A DNA stretch of 64,000 nt from Flavobacterium hydrophilum. Lineage in GTDB: Bacteria > Bacteroidota > Bacteroidia > Flavobacteriales > Flavobacteriaceae. Both the position numbers and the translations under genes were made by a program. The stretch's first letter is position 1, and each line of letters starts with the position of its first letter. Below the pieces are notes generated by a model. That model was not told the DNA's origin, made no database searches, and saw only the letters and a list, made by a program, of their open reading frames with translations. The stretch lies in assembly GCF_003202405.1 (NCBI RefSeq), contig NZ_QJHL01000001.1, positions 2,046,001-2,110,000 of the forward strand, in the 5' to 3' direction. Shown piece after piece: positions 1 to 8,470 of the stretch.

Positions 1-785
1 TTATCTTTGGTTACTTTTCCTTTAAACTGATCAGCCATTCGCATAAACTCACCTTCAAAAGGAGTTTGGATCGTATATTTTTCACCGGTTGTATTAATAT
101 TTATAGCACCATCTGTTGGTTTATTCAAAGCAAATAAAACATTGTGGATGTTTTGAACTTCTCCTTCTTTTAGAAAATGTTCTTCACGCCCACCGGCTCC
201 GGCTTCAACTAATTTAATGTATAAAGTCCCTTTTGGATCGGGTTTTATGGTTTCTTTAGCCCCCATTATGTAATTAACGTAAGTTATTTCAAATGGAGTT
301 TCGTCAAATTTACCTGAAAGGGTAAAGTCGTTATTGGTAACCGGAGAGAACAAAAGGCTTTTTTCAAAAGTTCTGCGTTTCATTTCTCCTTTATATTCTC
401 CATCTGCAAAAACGGTTAAAAATGTTTTATCGGAATAGATTTGGTTTTCAGCTGCTCCTTCGCGGATTGGCATAACTCCTTCATAACTGATATAACGCGT
501 AATAAATGCTCCTAAAAGAATAAAAATAAATGCAAGGTGAAGTAACAATGTTGCCCATTTTTCTTTTTTCAATAATTGATAGCGTTTGATGTTTCCAAAG
601 AAGTTAATCAGGAAAAACACCATTATGGCCTCGAACCACCAGGTATTATAAATTAAAATTCGTGCGGTATCAGTATTGTATTTACTTTCGATAAAAGTTC
701 CAATGCCCATTGCTATTGCAAATGTTAAAAAAAGAACGGCCATTAATCGTGTAGAAAACAAAAAAGAGAATATTTTTTTATCCAT
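1..785 (-). CDS. Cytochrome c biogenesis protein, ResB-like N-terminal part (CcsBA type), truncated by window edge
   Basis: The gene reads leftward from the ATG at 785 and runs off the window, leaving about 261 codons. The N-terminus (MDKKIFSFLFSTRLMAVLFL) is a membrane segment followed by GIGTFIESKYNTDTARILIY, typical of ResB-family proteins. Two more hydrophobic stretches follow (about residues 50-63 and 79-95), then a long soluble periplasmic region. In Bacteroidota this arrangement usually begins a long ResB-CcsA fusion that delivers haem to apocytochrome c in system II maturation. The CcsA half is not visible, so a stand-alone ResB cannot be excluded. The neighbour at 1053 is divergent, with 267 bp between them. 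Confidence 0.72.
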   Translation of the reverse strand, partial: MDKKIFSFLFSTRLMAVLFLTFAIAMGIGTFIESKYNTDTARILIYNTWWFEAIMVFFLINFFGNIKRYQLLKKEKWATLLLHLAFIFILLGAFITRYISYEGVMPIREGAAENQIYSDKTFLTVFADGEYKGEMKRRTFEKSLLFSPVTNNDFTLSGKFDETPFEITYVNYIMGAKETIKPDPKGTLYIKLVEAGAGGREEHFLKEGEVQNIHNVLFALNKPTDGAININTTGEKYTIQTPFEGEFMRMADQFKGKVTKD

Positions 786-1040
786 TTTTGAAGGAATTAC
801 TGTGTATAAAAGTGGCACAAAAGTACTTAAAAATGTTGAGTTGTAATATTTGTCTTTTGTTAATTAAAACCAAAAACAGACCAATAAATCAATCCGATTT
901 GACAATTAAACAGGTATTCTATTACAATCCATTTTTAAAACTTTTATTTTTTATTTGAATGAAACTTTTTAATAGTTGATTTCAATTTGATAAATATTAA
1001 TTCAAACTTTGAACAGCTTCGATATTTTTTAAAAAAACAC

Positions 1041-1048
1041 TAATTTTG
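1041..1048 (+). promoter_or_regulatory. Bacteroidota -7 promoter box
   Basis: TAATTTTG matches TAnnTTTG and lies 4 bp before the ATG at 1053. A start point at the usual distance would leave almost no leader. No clear -33 TTG is seen at 17-21 bp, so this is a weak call based on the -7 element alone. Confidence 0.4.
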
Positions 1049-1052
1049 CGTT

Positions 1053-1814
1053 ATGGTTAAAATAACGATAATTGGTTCCGGAAATGTTGCGCAACATTTA
1101 ATAAAGGCTTTCACAAAAAGTGATAGAACGGAAATTGTGCAGGTCTTTTCAAGAAAAAAAGAATCATTACTGCATCTGGTCGATTCGGATAAAATTGTAA
1201 CTGATTTTTCAGATTTAAAAGAAGCTGATTTGTATGTTATCTCTATTACTGATGATGCCATTTCTGAAGTTTCAGCACAATTACCTTTTGAAAATCAATT
1301 AGTAGTTCATACATCCGGAACTTCACCAATTGCCATATTAAATTCAAAAAACAGAAAAGGCGTTTTTTATCCTTTACAAACTTTTTCAAAAGCAAAGCCC
1401 GTTGATTTTTCGATTATTCCAATTTGTCTGGAAGCTGAAAATCAAACGGATTACACTATTTTGGAAACGGTTGCTAAAAGTATTTCGAATGCTGTTTTTT
1501 CTATCAGTTCACAGCAAAGAAAAGCATTGCATGTTTCCGCTGTTTTTGTAAACAATTTCACGAATCATTTATATCAGATAGGACAGGAAATTTGCGAAGA
1601 ACATCAGGTTCCTTTCGAAATCTTAAAACCTCTTATTCAGGAAACTGCAGAAAAAATACAAACCCTTACCCCTGTTGATGCGCAAACTGGCCCGGCAAAA
1701 CGTAACGATTCTACAACAATTGATGCTCATCTCAATTATTTAACCAATGAAAATCAAAAAAACATCTATAAAATCCTAACACAATCTATACAAAATAATG
1801 GCAAAACACTTTAA
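1053..1814 (+). CDS. Rossmann-like / DUF2520 domain protein
   Basis: This 253-residue cytoplasmic protein starts with a dinucleotide-binding motif (IIGSGNVAQHL, residues 6-16), as in the NADP/F420 oxidoreductase superfamily. The C-terminal half is a helical DUF2520 domain with a conserved stretch near residues 212-227 (TGPAKRNDSTTIDAHL). Such proteins resemble ketopantoate or pyrroline-carboxylate reductases, but no substrate is established from sequence. It is the first gene of a tight + strand group: its 3' end overlaps the next gene by 17 bp, which suggests translational coupling with the KdsC-like phosphatase. Confidence 0.85.
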   Translation: MVKITIIGSGNVAQHLIKAFTKSDRTEIVQVFSRKKESLLHLVDSDKIVTDFSDLKEADLYVISITDDAISEVSAQLPFENQLVVHTSGTSPIAILNSKNRKGVFYPLQTFSKAKPVDFSIIPICLEAENQTDYTILETVAKSISNAVFSISSQQRKALHVSAVFVNNFTNHLYQIGQEICEEHQVPFEILKPLIQETAEKIQTLTPVDAQTGPAKRNDSTTIDAHLNYLTNENQKNIYKILTQSIQNNGKTL

Positions 1815-2325
1815 AGAAATAATGAATGACATCACAACGTTTGTTTTTGATGTTGATGGCGTACTTACAGACAGTTCCGTTTTTGTAACCAATGAAGGAG
1901 AAATGCTTCGTACCATGAATATTCGCGATGGTTACGCAATGAAAGCAGCTGTAGAGAGTGGTTTTAATGTATGTATTATTTCTGGCGGAAGCAACGAAGG
2001 TGTTCGTATAAGATTGCGTAATTTAGGCATTTCAGACATACATTTAGGAACTCCGGATAAAGTAGAAACTTTTAAACAATATACTGAAATACACAACATA
2101 AAGCCAGAAAACGTGTTATACATGGGTGATGATATTCCCGATTTTCATGTTATGAAATTAGTAGGTTTACCAACCTGTCCACAAGATGCAAGTCCTGAAA
2201 TTAAAAATATCTGCCGTTATATTTCGCACGTTAAAGGCGGAAGAGGGGCTGTACGCGATGTAATCGAACAGGTTATGAAAGTTCAGGGAAAATGGATGGA
2301 ATATTTTAACGGAAAACACGACTAA
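1798..2325 (+). CDS. KdsC-like HAD phosphatase (Kdo-8-phosphate phosphatase family)
   Basis: A 175-residue C0-type HAD hydrolase. Motif I is FDVDGVLTDS (residues 18-27), with the two catalytic aspartates in DVD; motif II is the serine in IISGG near residue 62; motif III/IV is GDDIPD near residue 110. Short cap-less HADs of this size are typically KdsC, which dephosphorylates Kdo-8-phosphate for lipopolysaccharide core synthesis. Translation could also start at the in-frame ATG at 1822, which directly precedes the conserved region; 1798 is kept because it overlaps the upstream gene. Bacteroidota often have several paralogues, so the exact substrate is inferred. Confidence 0.82.
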   Translation: MAKHFKEIMNDITTFVFDVDGVLTDSSVFVTNEGEMLRTMNIRDGYAMKAAVESGFNVCIISGGSNEGVRIRLRNLGISDIHLGTPDKVETFKQYTEIHNIKPENVLYMGDDIPDFHVMKLVGLPTCPQDASPEIKNICRYISHVKGGRGAVRDVIEQVMKVQGKWMEYFNGKHD

Positions 2326-2377
2326 ATAATTATCAATTGTTAATTATCAATTGTTTATCCAAATCTTTGAACTTAAA

Positions 2378-3304
2378 ATGAAATTCCTAAAACTTATTCG
2401 TTACCAAAATCTGTTAATGCTTGCTTTTATGCAGGTTTTATTCCGTTATTCTTTTTTAAAACAACAAAATATTCCTTTGGCCTTATCAGACTTTCAGTAT
2501 GGTTTATTGGTTTTAAGCACCGTTTTAATTGCAGCCGCGGGATATGTAATTAATAACATTTTCGATGTAGAAACAGATTCAATAAATAAGCCAAAAGATG
2601 TAATCATCGGCAAAGGCATTTCTGAAACTGCGGGTTATAATATCTATATTGCATTAAATATTGCCGGTGTTGCAATTGGTTTTTATTTATCAAATGTAAT
2701 ACAGAGACCCGGATTTGCAACTCTTTTTATATTGATTGCTTCAATGCTTTATTTTTATTCTACAACCTTAAAACAAATTATGATCTTAGGAAACATTGTT
2801 GTCGCATTATTATTAGCAATCAGTGTTATTATCATTGGTGTTTTTGATATTTTCCCAGCAACAATTTCTGAAAACAAAGCACAAATGACTAGTTTGTTTT
2901 CTATCTTAACCGATTATGCTTTATTTGCCTTTATGATTAATTTTATAAGAGAAATAGTCAAAGACATTGAAGATGTAAACGGAGATTACAATCAGGGAAT
3001 GAATACCCTTCCTATTGCCATTGGAATTAGCAGAACCGCTAAAATTGCGTCCATACTTTCAATTATACCTTTTATTTTATTATTGCTTTATATTAAAAAT
3101 TACTTTGTTGAGAATGGCCTTTTTATAGCAACTTTATATGCGTTTGCATTAGTTTTGGCACCGCTTCTTTACTTCATAATTAAAACTTTTACTGCTAATT
3201 CACAGAAGGAGTTCCATCATTTAAGCACTGTTTTGAAACTAATTTTGCTTTTCGGAATTTTATCAATTGTGGTTATTACCTTAAATATTCATTACAATGC
3301 TTAA
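2378..3304 (+). CDS. UbiA-family prenyltransferase (geranylgeranylglycerol-phosphate type)
   Basis: An integral membrane protein of about 308 residues with eight or nine hydrophobic helices. The two Asp-rich motifs of UbiA enzymes are present: NNIFDVETDSINKPKD (about residues 59-74) and REIVKDIEDVNGD in the fifth or sixth loop, which bind Mg-prenyl diphosphate. Flavobacterial members at this locus are usually annotated as geranylgeranylglycerol-phosphate geranylgeranyltransferase, but the acceptor cannot be read from sequence. The open frame extends to a TTG at 2351; the ATG at 2378 is preferred because it immediately precedes the conserved start. The 3' end overlaps maf by 8 bp. Confidence 0.8.
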   Translation: MKFLKLIRYQNLLMLAFMQVLFRYSFLKQQNIPLALSDFQYGLLVLSTVLIAAAGYVINNIFDVETDSINKPKDVIIGKGISETAGYNIYIALNIAGVAIGFYLSNVIQRPGFATLFILIASMLYFYSTTLKQIMILGNIVVALLLAISVIIIGVFDIFPATISENKAQMTSLFSILTDYALFAFMINFIREIVKDIEDVNGDYNQGMNTLPIAIGISRTAKIASILSIIPFILLLLYIKNYFVENGLFIATLYAFALVLAPLLYFIIKTFTANSQKEFHHLSTVLKLILLFGILSIVVITLNIHYNA

Positions 3305-3881
3305 AGAAAAACTAAAAAAATATACTTTAATACTAGCTTCAGGATCACCGAGAAGACAGCAATTTTTTAAAGATCTGGATTTAGACTTCGAAATCAGGTT
3401 AAAAGATATTGAAGAAATATATCCTCCGGAATTAAAGGCTGTTGAAATTACAGACTTTTTAGCACTTTTAAAAGCAAATGCCTTTGAAGGAGAATTAAAA
3501 GAAAATGAAATTTTAGTAACCAGTGACACTATTGTATGGCATCAAAATAAAGCATTAGGAAAACCAAAAAATGCAGAAGATGCTTTTGAAATGATAAAAT
3601 CAATGTCAGGTACCACTCATGAAGTGATTACATCAGTCTGCTTTAAAACCAGCTCTGCTTCTACTCTTTTAAATGATATTACAAAAGTAACCTTCAACAA
3701 TTTATCAGATGAAGCTATTTTGTATTATATAGAAAACTATAAACCGTATGATAAAGCCGGAGCCTATGGTATACAAGAATGGTTTGGCTTTATGGCTGTT
3801 GCAAAAGTTGAGGGTTCATACACAAATGTTATGGGGCTTCCAACTGCAAAAGTTTACGAATATTTGAGTATATTAGAGTAA
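3297..3881 (+). CDS. maf: Maf-like nucleoside triphosphate pyrophosphatase
   Basis: This 194-residue protein shows the Maf signature LASGSPRRQQFF (residues 13-24) and the conserved block SDTIVWHQNKALGKPKN near residue 75, with the catalytic Asp, followed by DKAGAYGIQEW. Maf proteins hydrolyse non-canonical or dTTP/UTP-type nucleotides to monophosphates and are linked to septum inhibition. The length is normal. It overlaps the prenyltransferase gene by 8 bp and precedes the channel gene by 10 bp, so it is probably co-transcribed. Confidence 0.92.
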   Translation: MLKEKLKKYTLILASGSPRRQQFFKDLDLDFEIRLKDIEEIYPPELKAVEITDFLALLKANAFEGELKENEILVTSDTIVWHQNKALGKPKNAEDAFEMIKSMSGTTHEVITSVCFKTSSASTLLNDITKVTFNNLSDEAILYYIENYKPYDKAGAYGIQEWFGFMAVAKVEGSYTNVMGLPTAKVYEYLSILE

Positions 3882-3891
3882 AATTTAATTT

Positions 3892-4422
3892 ATGTTTTCA
3901 TTTAAAGAATATAGCCAGGAAATTTTAACCACTATAATTCTCCTTATAGCACTAGCAGCCCTAAGGGTTATCATTGCCCAATTAGTACGAAGATACGCCA
4001 GTACAAGTCACTTATTAGAACATCGCACTAATCTGGTTATTAAATACATTCATATTTTAATGAATATTTTGGTAACCATAAGTCTGATTGTTATTTGGGG
4101 CGTTGACACTAAAGATATTTTTATAACTGTTTCGTCAATTGCTACTGTAATCGGTGTTGCTATGTTTGCCCAATGGTCAATCTTAAGCAACATAACTTCC
4201 GGAATGATTTTGTTTTTTTCTTTTCCTTTCCGAATTGGTGACACCATTAAAATCCACGATAAGGATTTCCCGATTGAAGCAGAAATTGAAGATATCAGCG
4301 CCTTTCATGTGAATTTAAAAACTAAGGAAGGAGAAAAAATCATTTATCCAAATAACCTTTTATTGCAAAAAGGAATTTCAATTATGCCTCCAGTGTATGA
4401 TGACAAGGAGTTTTTTGACTAA
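3892..4422 (+). CDS. Small MscS-type mechanosensitive channel
   Basis: A compact 176-residue member of the MscS family. Three membrane helices (about residues 10-30, 45-68 and 80-110) are followed by the beta domain beginning FRIGDTIKI and a short C-terminus. It lacks the large cytoplasmic cage of E. coli MscS, as many Bacteroidota homologues do. It would gate solute release under hypo-osmotic stress. It follows maf by 10 bp and is likely the last gene of this run. Confidence 0.82.
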   Translation: MFSFKEYSQEILTTIILLIALAALRVIIAQLVRRYASTSHLLEHRTNLVIKYIHILMNILVTISLIVIWGVDTKDIFITVSSIATVIGVAMFAQWSILSNITSGMILFFSFPFRIGDTIKIHDKDFPIEAEIEDISAFHVNLKTKEGEKIIYPNNLLLQKGISIMPPVYDDKEFFD

Positions 4423-4526
4423 TTCATAATGGGAATTTTATAAACTATATATTGAAAGCTAAAACAATAATTAATTAAATAAAGTTAATATTTGTTTAGC
4501 CTAATTATAGTTTAAAAATCCAAAAA

Positions 4527-5627
4527 ATGAACCAGCCTGTAACATTGCCCTTTTATGCAAAATTTGCATTAATCCTTTTAAGTTTAATTTGCATTGGTTT
4601 TATCACATACATCGGCAGTAATATAATCACACCTGTGATGCTTGCATTTTTATTTACAGTTTTGTTATTGCCACTTCATACATTTCTAACCAACAAATTA
4701 CGGCTTCCTGTATATCTTTCTTCTTTTATAACTGTACTGATTTTTGTACTGTGTATCATTGCTATTTTAGCATTCATTTCTTATCAGGTAACCGATATTG
4801 CCAATGATTTTGATATGATTAAAAAGAATGCCATCTCCTTTTTCAATAATGCACAATCCTACATTCATGAAAAATTTCAAATTAGTATATGGGAACAAAA
4901 AAAATATATAAATAAAGTGACGACTGATTCAGTGCAAAATGGTTCCGGAACATTAGGAACTGCTATTGGATCCTTAACTGATGTGTTAGCGAATTGTATG
5001 TTTGTAGTTGTTTTTACATTTTTGTTCCTTTTATACAAGACTCATTTTATCCTTTTTTTAGCTAAATTATTTAACAAAGAAGATCATCCGAAATTGAAGG
5101 AAATAATTACCCAAATAAAAATTTCCATAAACAATTATATACTTGGTCTTATTTTTGAAATGTTTGTAGTTTCTATTCTAACAGCTTTAGGTTTATGGAT
5201 TATTGGTGCAAAATATTTTATTTTATTAGGGCTTTTAACCGGAATTTTAAATTTAATTCCATACATCGGAATTATGATTGCAGGAATTCTAACCATTTTA
5301 TCTTCACTTACAGGAACTCCGGACGTATCCATAATTATAAGCATTCTAATTGTAAATATCATCGTGCAGCTTATTGACAATAACATACTTGTACCTTTAA
5401 TAATCAATTCAAAAGTTGAAATTAATGCCCTATTTTCAATAATTGGAATTATTATTGGAGGAGCAGTTGCTGGAATCTCAGGAATGTTTTTGGCAATCCC
5501 TTTATTGGCAATTTTAAAAATTATTTTTGACCGAATTGAATCTTTAGAACCCTGGGGATATGTTATGGGCAATCACATGCCTAAAAAATTTACCTGGAGG
5601 ATTAGAAAAGTAAAAACTGAAAATTAA
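4527..5627 (+). CDS. AI-2E family transporter (PerM/TqsA type)
   Basis: A 366-residue inner-membrane protein with about eight helices, a hydrophilic central segment (residues 85-150), and the conserved C-terminal block LIDNNILVPLI followed by a glycine-rich helix (IIIGGAVAGISGMFLAIP), typical of the former UPF0118 family. Members include the AI-2 exporter TqsA and Na+/H+ antiporters, so the substrate is unknown. It is preceded by a 104-bp gap and probably has its own promoter. Confidence 0.85.
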   Translation: MNQPVTLPFYAKFALILLSLICIGFITYIGSNIITPVMLAFLFTVLLLPLHTFLTNKLRLPVYLSSFITVLIFVLCIIAILAFISYQVTDIANDFDMIKKNAISFFNNAQSYIHEKFQISIWEQKKYINKVTTDSVQNGSGTLGTAIGSLTDVLANCMFVVVFTFLFLLYKTHFILFLAKLFNKEDHPKLKEIITQIKISINNYILGLIFEMFVVSILTALGLWIIGAKYFILLGLLTGILNLIPYIGIMIAGILTILSSLTGTPDVSIIISILIVNIIVQLIDNNILVPLIINSKVEINALFSIIGIIIGGAVAGISGMFLAIPLLAILKIIFDRIESLEPWGYVMGNHMPKKFTWRIRKVKTEN

Positions 5628-5696
5628 ATTGTTTTACTTTCAGGATATTATATCAAATTATACAATTCACCAATAATTTAAGCTAACTTTAGTAGC

Positions 5697-7526
5697 ATGT
5701 TTCAAAACTTTATAAAAATAGTTTTAGTGTTTTTTCTTTGGAATTTTTCCCAAAGTGCTTTTTCACAAGAAAAACAGACTAAAAAAGATAGTGTTGAGAC
5801 ATATGAAAAAATTAAAAAACTATCAGAAAAAAGAAAATTTACTACCTTTTTAAGAAAAATAATTTTCAAACCCTCGAAAATTAAAAAGAAGAACAAAACA
5901 TTAGTTGAAAAAAAACACCTGCCGAATATCGATGGAAAAATTATTAGAAACATTAGAATCATAACATTAGACCCTTTTGGGAATTCTGATACTGATTCTA
6001 CTATGGTTCCAAATAATTGGGGAGAACGAACAGGAAATAGATTACACCTCAAAACTAAAAGATTTGCTATTCAGAACTTACTTCTTTTTAGAAAGAATTC
6101 ATCATATGATAGTTATAAAATAAAAGAAACGGAACGTATTATCCGAGCTCAAAAATTTGTGAATAAAGTAACTATATCAGAAGAATTGGCTGGTGTAGGT
6201 AATGATTCTCTGGATGTTACAATTCGTGTACTTGATTCCTGGAGCTTACTCCCTAAGTTTTCAATTTCAAGCTCCCGTTTAGGTGTGGGGTTTAATGATC
6301 GTAATATTGTAGGTACTGGCCAGCAACTCGAATATAAATTTACTAACAGATTTGATGATGGACATAATGCTCATGATGCTTTATACACTGTGCCAAACAT
6401 TAAAAATACTTTTATTACCACTAAATTTAAATACTATAATGATTTAGATGACAATTATATTAAAAGCATTTCAATAGAACGTCCTTTCTACTCTCCTCTT
6501 GCCAAATGGGCGGGTGGTGTTATTTTAGGTCAGCAATTTAGAAGTGACACCTTACAGGATGCAACTCTAAAATATGAACACCAGCCTTTTAAATATAATT
6601 CTCATGACTTTTGGGGTGCTAAGGCATTTAATATAAGTGGTGTAAATCCTAAAAAAAAGGAAAGAACTACTAACCTGATTATTTCCGGTCGCTTCTTAAA
6701 TATTGATTATACGGAAAAACCCAGCTTTGCATTTGACACAATTAACTTTTTTTCAGATGAAAAACAATTTCTAATTGGTTTTGGAGTCAATACACGGGAA
6801 TTCGTAAAGGATAATTATATTTTCAGAAACGGATATACCGAGGATGTTCCGATTGGAAGAATATACGGAATCACAGCAGGTTATCAATATAAAAATAAAA
6901 TATGGCGTCCCTATCTCGGGGCTCAGGCTTCTTTTGGAGACTATTACAAATGGGGATTTTTAAGTACCAATTTCGAAATCGGAACTTTTTTCCATCAGGC
7001 AAAAACATATCAGACTTCTATTGCATTAGGTGCCAATTATTTTACCAATCTCCTGACAATTGGAAATTGGAAATTAAGACAATTCATTAAACCTGAAATG
7101 ATTATAGGAATTAACCGAGAAAATTCTATAGGAGACCAGCTCACTATAAACGAAAATTACGGACTTCAGGGATTCAATGCAGCACACTATGGCAAAAGTA
7201 AAATGGTACTTACATTACAAACTCAGACCTATGCCCCTGAAGAAGTTTTAGGATTTAGGTTAAACCCTTATTTTAATTATTCAATTGCTGTATTAGGAAA
7301 CAGTAATTCAGGTTTACTTCAAAATAAATATTATTCAAAATTCAGTTTGGGACTTTTAATCAGTAATGATTACCTTGTTTTTAGTGCATTTCAGCTATCT
7401 ATTTCGTATTATCCGTCCATTCCATTCCAAGGAGAAAGTATTTTTAAAACAAATACTGTTGAAACCCAGGATATCGGCCTTGAGTCTTTTGAGTTAGGAA
7501 AACCTAAAATTGTTGAATATAAATAA
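5697..7526 (+). CDS. Outer-membrane beta-barrel protein with POTRA-like N-terminus
   Basis: A 609-residue secreted protein. A signal peptide (residues 1-24, ending AFSQ) precedes a basic linker, a segment near residues 75-175 resembling a POTRA-type fold (KIIRNIRIITLDPFG, later GNDSLDVTIRVLDSW), and then alternating amphipathic beta strands to the end. The layout recalls Omp85/BamA-like barrels, but the typical VRGY motif was not seen, so a specific role is not assigned. It stands alone between gaps of 70 and 200 bp. Confidence 0.62.
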   Translation: MFQNFIKIVLVFFLWNFSQSAFSQEKQTKKDSVETYEKIKKLSEKRKFTTFLRKIIFKPSKIKKKNKTLVEKKHLPNIDGKIIRNIRIITLDPFGNSDTDSTMVPNNWGERTGNRLHLKTKRFAIQNLLLFRKNSSYDSYKIKETERIIRAQKFVNKVTISEELAGVGNDSLDVTIRVLDSWSLLPKFSISSSRLGVGFNDRNIVGTGQQLEYKFTNRFDDGHNAHDALYTVPNIKNTFITTKFKYYNDLDDNYIKSISIERPFYSPLAKWAGGVILGQQFRSDTLQDATLKYEHQPFKYNSHDFWGAKAFNISGVNPKKKERTTNLIISGRFLNIDYTEKPSFAFDTINFFSDEKQFLIGFGVNTREFVKDNYIFRNGYTEDVPIGRIYGITAGYQYKNKIWRPYLGAQASFGDYYKWGFLSTNFEIGTFFHQAKTYQTSIALGANYFTNLLTIGNWKLRQFIKPEMIIGINRENSIGDQLTINENYGLQGFNAAHYGKSKMVLTLQTQTYAPEEVLGFRLNPYFNYSIAVLGNSNSGLLQNKYYSKFSLGLLISNDYLVFSAFQLSISYYPSIPFQGESIFKTNTVETQDIGLESFELGKPKIVEYK

Positions 7527-7671
7527 TCTTCTTTTAAAATTTAAAGGTAAAATTTATTTTATTCAAATACTTCTCAAAACAAATTAATAATCAACAACAT
7601 ATAAAATTATTATTATCATTTTGAAGTCATAAATCATTTTTCATAGGGCAAGTACATTCTAAAATATTATT

Positions 7672-7688
7672 TTGGCACAGTATATGAA
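7672..7688 (+). promoter_or_regulatory. Possible sigma-54 promoter
   Basis: TTGGCACAGTATATGAA resembles a -24/-12 element: GG and then the G of TGA are spaced as GG-N10-G, but the -12 dinucleotide is GA instead of GC. It lies about 40 bp upstream of the ATG at 7727. Known in general for RpoN promoters; its use here is inference. Confidence 0.35.
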
Positions 7689-7726
7689 TATCCCCATATA
7701 TCGATTAACATTAAAAAATATTAAAG

Positions 7727-8257
7727 ATGAAAACAATTAAAATAGCAATCGTTGGATTATTTCTAATCTTTGCAAATGCCACGCAAGCTCAGGTATCAAT
7801 AAATGTAAATATAGGAACTCCTCCAGCTTGGGGACCAGTAGGGTATTCAGAAATGGAATATTATTACCTTCCAGACATAGAAGCTTATTATGACGTACGC
7901 GCCTCGCAATTTATTTATTTTGGAGGTGGAAGATGGGTTAGAACAACTTACCTTCCAAGACATTATAGAAATTATGATTTGTACAGTGGCTATAAAGTAG
8001 TTTTAAATGATTACCACGGAAGAACTCCTTATAAATATTTTGACCGTCACAAGGTAAAATACTATAAAGGATATCATGGAGCTCCTCAAAGATGTTACAA
8101 GCCGAGACCAACTTACAGTTATAATGATCGTCGTCATGATAATCATAAAAGTTATAAGCATTATGATAAGCATCACGATAGACATAATAAGCACGATAGA
8201 AATGACAGACACGATAGACATGACAGACACGACAATCATGATCATGGAAGGAGATAA
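7727..8257 (+). CDS. Secreted protein with His/Asp/Arg-rich repetitive tail
   Basis: A 176-residue protein with a clear signal peptide (residues 1-21, ending TQAQ). Residues 25-115 are Tyr-rich and match a small Flavobacterium family of unknown role (GPVGYSEMEYYYLPDIEAYY). The last 45 residues are low-complexity repeats of HDRHD/HDNH type, carried by short DNA repeats (gacagacacgatagacat). Such a tail could bind divalent metals, but nothing else supports this. A possible sigma-54 element precedes it and a strong terminator follows. Confidence 0.6.
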   Translation: MKTIKIAIVGLFLIFANATQAQVSINVNIGTPPAWGPVGYSEMEYYYLPDIEAYYDVRASQFIYFGGGRWVRTTYLPRHYRNYDLYSGYKVVLNDYHGRTPYKYFDRHKVKYYKGYHGAPQRCYKPRPTYSYNDRRHDNHKSYKHYDKHHDRHNKHDRNDRHDRHDRHDNHDHGRR

Positions 8258-8276
8258 AATTTATCTTAATTTAAAA

Positions 8277-8313
8277 AACAGAGTACCAAAATTTGGTACT
8301 CTGTTTTTTTTTT
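8277..8313 (+). terminator. Rho-independent terminator
   Basis: A perfect 14-bp stem (AACAGAGTACCAAA / TTTGGTACTCTGTT) with a 1-base centre is followed by a run of ten or more T. It ends the His-rich protein gene. Confidence 0.85.
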
Positions 8314-8431
8314 GAACGATAAAATGTTAGAAAAATCCGTCCAAATACACTTAAACCTAAACTACTGTATAACAACAGGTTTTATTAAAAAAATTAACAA
8401 TATCGCCCATGCTTTGTTATAAAAAACAACT

Positions 8432-8439
8432 TAAATTTG
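8432..8439 (+). promoter_or_regulatory. Bacteroidota -7 promoter box
   Basis: TAAATTTG matches TAnnTTTG, with TTTG 15 bp upstream at 8413-8416 as a slightly close -33 element. It lies 31 bp before the ATG at 8471. Confidence 0.4.
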
Positions 8440-8470
8440 CACCGAATTTTAGAAACCAATAAGAAATTTT

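Noticed and set aside
5135..5572. 145-codon minus-strand ORF inside the AI-2E transporter gene
   Set aside because: A shadow of the transporter gene, with no family character and no promoter.
8003..8315. Opposite-strand and +1-frame ORFs over the His-rich tail
   Set aside because: They are by-products of the low-complexity DNA repeat encoding HDRHD, rich in Ile/Met/Val/Ser.
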